DNA of 64,000 bases from Ruegeria halocynthiae. Its GTDB lineage: Bacteria; Pseudomonadota; Alphaproteobacteria; Rhodobacterales; Rhodobacteraceae. The notes under the pieces were generated by a model. It saw nothing but the letters and a program-made list of their open reading frames with translations, had not been told where the DNA came from and searched no databases. Positions 62,653 to 64,000 of this stretch are shown one piece after another. Numbering within the stretch: the stretch's first letter is position 1; the number at the start of each line of letters is the position of its first letter. The DNA lies in assembly GCF_000743705.1 (NCBI RefSeq), contig NZ_JQEZ01000004.1, positions 124,001 to 188,000 of the forward strand, in the 5' to 3' direction. A program made the position numbers and the translations under genes.

Positions 62653-64000
62653 TCAGCGTGCGGCGGCCTTGATCATATCCGCCGCCTTTTCCGCGATCAT
62701 CATTGTCGGCGCGTTGGTATTGCCCGAAACCAGGTTGGGCATGATCGAGGCGTCAACAACCCGAAGCCCCTGCAACCCGCGCACGCGCAGTTCGGGGTCG
62801 ACAACGGCCATGTCATCAACGCCCATCTTGCAGGTGCCGACCGGGTGATAGATCGTGTCGGCCCGCTCACGAATGTGGGCCTCCCAATCGGCGTCGGTTT
62901 TTGCGGTTTCGGTGCCGAACAGCTCTTGGTGGCGGTATTTGGCCAATGCGGGTGCCTCAAGAATCTCGCGGGCCATCCGCGCGCCCTTGATCAACGTGTC
63001 CAAATCCCGCCGGTCGGCCAGAAACGCCGGGTCGATCTCAGGCACGGCCAAGGGATCCGCACTGCTCAGGGCGACTGAGCCGCGGCTTTCAGGGCGCAGC
63101 TTGCAGATATGACAGCTGAATCCGTGGCCTGTGTTCAGTTTGCGCGCGTGATCTTCGACTTCGGCAATCACAAAGTGCAACTGGATGTCGGGGCGATCCA
63201 GATCGGGGGACGTCTTGAAGAACGCCGCCCCTTCGGCAAAGGGCGTCGCGGCCATCGACACGCCGGATTTGAACCATCGCGTGACGTGGCGCAGAATATG
63301 CACGCCGCCTTTTAGGCTGACGCCGAAATTGTCGGTGTCCTTGGTTTTATACGCAAGGATGAAATCCAGATGGTCCTGCAGGTTCTTGCCGACACCGGGC
63401 AGGGCGTGACGCACGGCTATCCCGTGTTTGGTCAAATCCTCGGGGTCGCCGATGCCCGACACCTGCAGCAGCTGCGGCGTCTTCAGCGCGCCGCTGCACA
63501 GCAGAACTTCGCGGTTGGCGGTGACGAGGATGTCATCACCCTTGCCGCCTTTTTTGTAGACGACGCCCGTTGCGCGATCACCGTCAAAGGTCAGTTCGGT
63601 GGCCTGAGCGCCGGTGACCACAGTCAGATTGGGGCGATCCATGATTGGAAACAGATAGGCCGCCGCCGCCGAGCACCGCTCGCCGTTTTTGGCTTTGTCG
63701 TGGAACTGAGTCACCTGATACAGGCCGACGCCTTCATTGTCGCCACGGTTGAAATCATCAACCTCGCGATGTTGAAGCTGTTTGGCGGCTTCGATGAAAT
63801 CACGGGTGATGGGGCGTTCTTCTTTCTGGTCCGAGACTTGCAGCGGGCCGCTGCCGCCATGCATGTCGTCCGCGCCGCGCTCGTTGTTTTCGGACTTTTG
63901 GAAATAAGGCAGCACGCTGTCCCAATCCCAGCCTTCACAGCCCAGATTGGCCCATTCGTCATAATCCTGCTGCTGACCCCGTACATAGAGCATGGCGTTG
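62653..64000 (-). CDS. GMC-family oxidoreductase, C-terminal part (cut by window end)
   Basis: The frame runs off the window end; about 449 residues are visible. It is an FAD-dependent glucose-methanol-choline oxidoreductase: NAMLYVRGQQQDYDEWA, LCSGALKTPQLLQVSGIGDP (GMC signature 2), and the active-site His in IYHPVGTCKMG with the Asn in GNTNAPTMMIAEKAADMI. The closest named types are AlkJ-like alcohol dehydrogenases and BetA-like choline dehydrogenases; the N-terminal FAD motif needed to separate them is outside the window. Stop at 62653 (TGA read on minus). Confidence 0.88.
   Translation of the reverse strand, partial: NAMLYVRGQQQDYDEWANLGCEGWDWDSVLPYFQKSENNERGADDMHGGSGPLQVSDQKEERPITRDFIEAAKQLQHREVDDFNRGDNEGVGLYQVTQFHDKAKNGERCSAAAAYLFPIMDRPNLTVVTGAQATELTFDGDRATGVVYKKGGKGDDILVTANREVLLCSGALKTPQLLQVSGIGDPEDLTKHGIAVRHALPGVGKNLQDHLDFILAYKTKDTDNFGVSLKGGVHILRHVTRWFKSGVSMAATPFAEGAAFFKTSPDLDRPDIQLHFVIAEVEDHARKLNTGHGFSCHICKLRPESRGSVALSSADPLAVPEIDPAFLADRRDLDTLIKGARMAREILEAPALAKYRHQELFGTETAKTDADWEAHIRERADTIYHPVGTCKMGVDDMAVVDPELRVRGLQGLRVVDASIMPNLVSGNTNAPTMMIAEKAADMIKAAAR

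Noticed and set aside
1..64000. CRISPR array, rRNA operon or IS element
   Set aside because: No regularly spaced repeats, rRNA sequence or transposase was found.

Overview
The window is a gene-dense stretch of chromosome from an alphaproteobacterium of the order Rhodobacterales, most likely a marine Roseobacter-group member. The evidence is the regB-senC-regA redox regulatory cluster, the tsaE-amgK-murU-addB-addA operon, the hemD / mitofilin-like / hemY cluster, a complex I NDUFA9-type protein, a Hint-domain protein of the type common in this group, a CtrA-type box, and an intergenic repeat that I recognise from Rhodobacteraceae genomes. Coding density is high, overlaps of 4 bases are common and codon use is GC-rich. 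No IS element, prophage, CRISPR array or rRNA operon was found, and there is one tRNA (Leu, anticodon CAG).

Layout. 1-2.7 kb: end of an MFS transporter, hslV, a DUF1127 gene, two Lin0512-family paralogues, trxA. 2.7-11.2 kb (minus strand): overlapping operon tsaE-amgK-murU-addB-addA, joining tRNA t6A synthesis, muramic acid recycling and double-strand break repair. 11.2-15.6 kb: PAS-domain protein with a CtrA-type box in front, then redox two-component genes regB, senC and regA. 15.6-20.3 kb: an AT-rich orphan gene, an HD hydrolase, a small exported protein, ahcY, an extensin-like protein, DUF2853 and a possible small RNA. 20.3-26.8 kb: EVE, YciI, gpsA and tsaD facing hemD, a mitofilin-like protein with a 37-copy hexanucleotide repeat, and hemY. 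27.2-31.9 kb: CoxG-like protein, AraC regulator and a 1007-residue modular protein. 32.2-41.0 kb: tRNA-Leu, NDUFA9-like gene, uppP, and gltD-GFA-gltB (ammonia assimilation).

41.1-49.8 kb: Hint protein, mtgA, GST, queG, a hydantoinase/oxoprolinase-type ATPase, msrB-msrA, an EamA transporter, a second GFA protein and HU. 49.9-53.2 kb: ade-amn purine salvage operon (AMP to adenine to hypoxanthine). 53.3-56.1 kb: LysR regulator divergent from a class II aldolase-like gene and a sterol desaturase-family gene. 56.1-61.1 kb: GlxA-type regulator divergent from an acyl-CoA dehydrogenase, an ADP-forming acyl-CoA ligase and a CaiD-like hydratase, which together look like a CoA-dependent route for a short or quaternary-amine acid. 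61.1-64 kb: methyltransferase, NAD-dependent epimerase-like protein and a GMC oxidoreductase cut by the window end.

Most of the window is ordinary, well-conserved chromosome. The parts most worth a second look are the modular 1007-residue protein at 28868-31891, the (Glu-Ala)37 tract at 24061-24282, the AT-rich orphan gene at 15619-16224, the candidate small RNA at about 20160-20312, the CtrA-type box at 12789-12803 and the CoA-ligase cluster at 56087-61075. I found no single locus that is clearly a new biological system.
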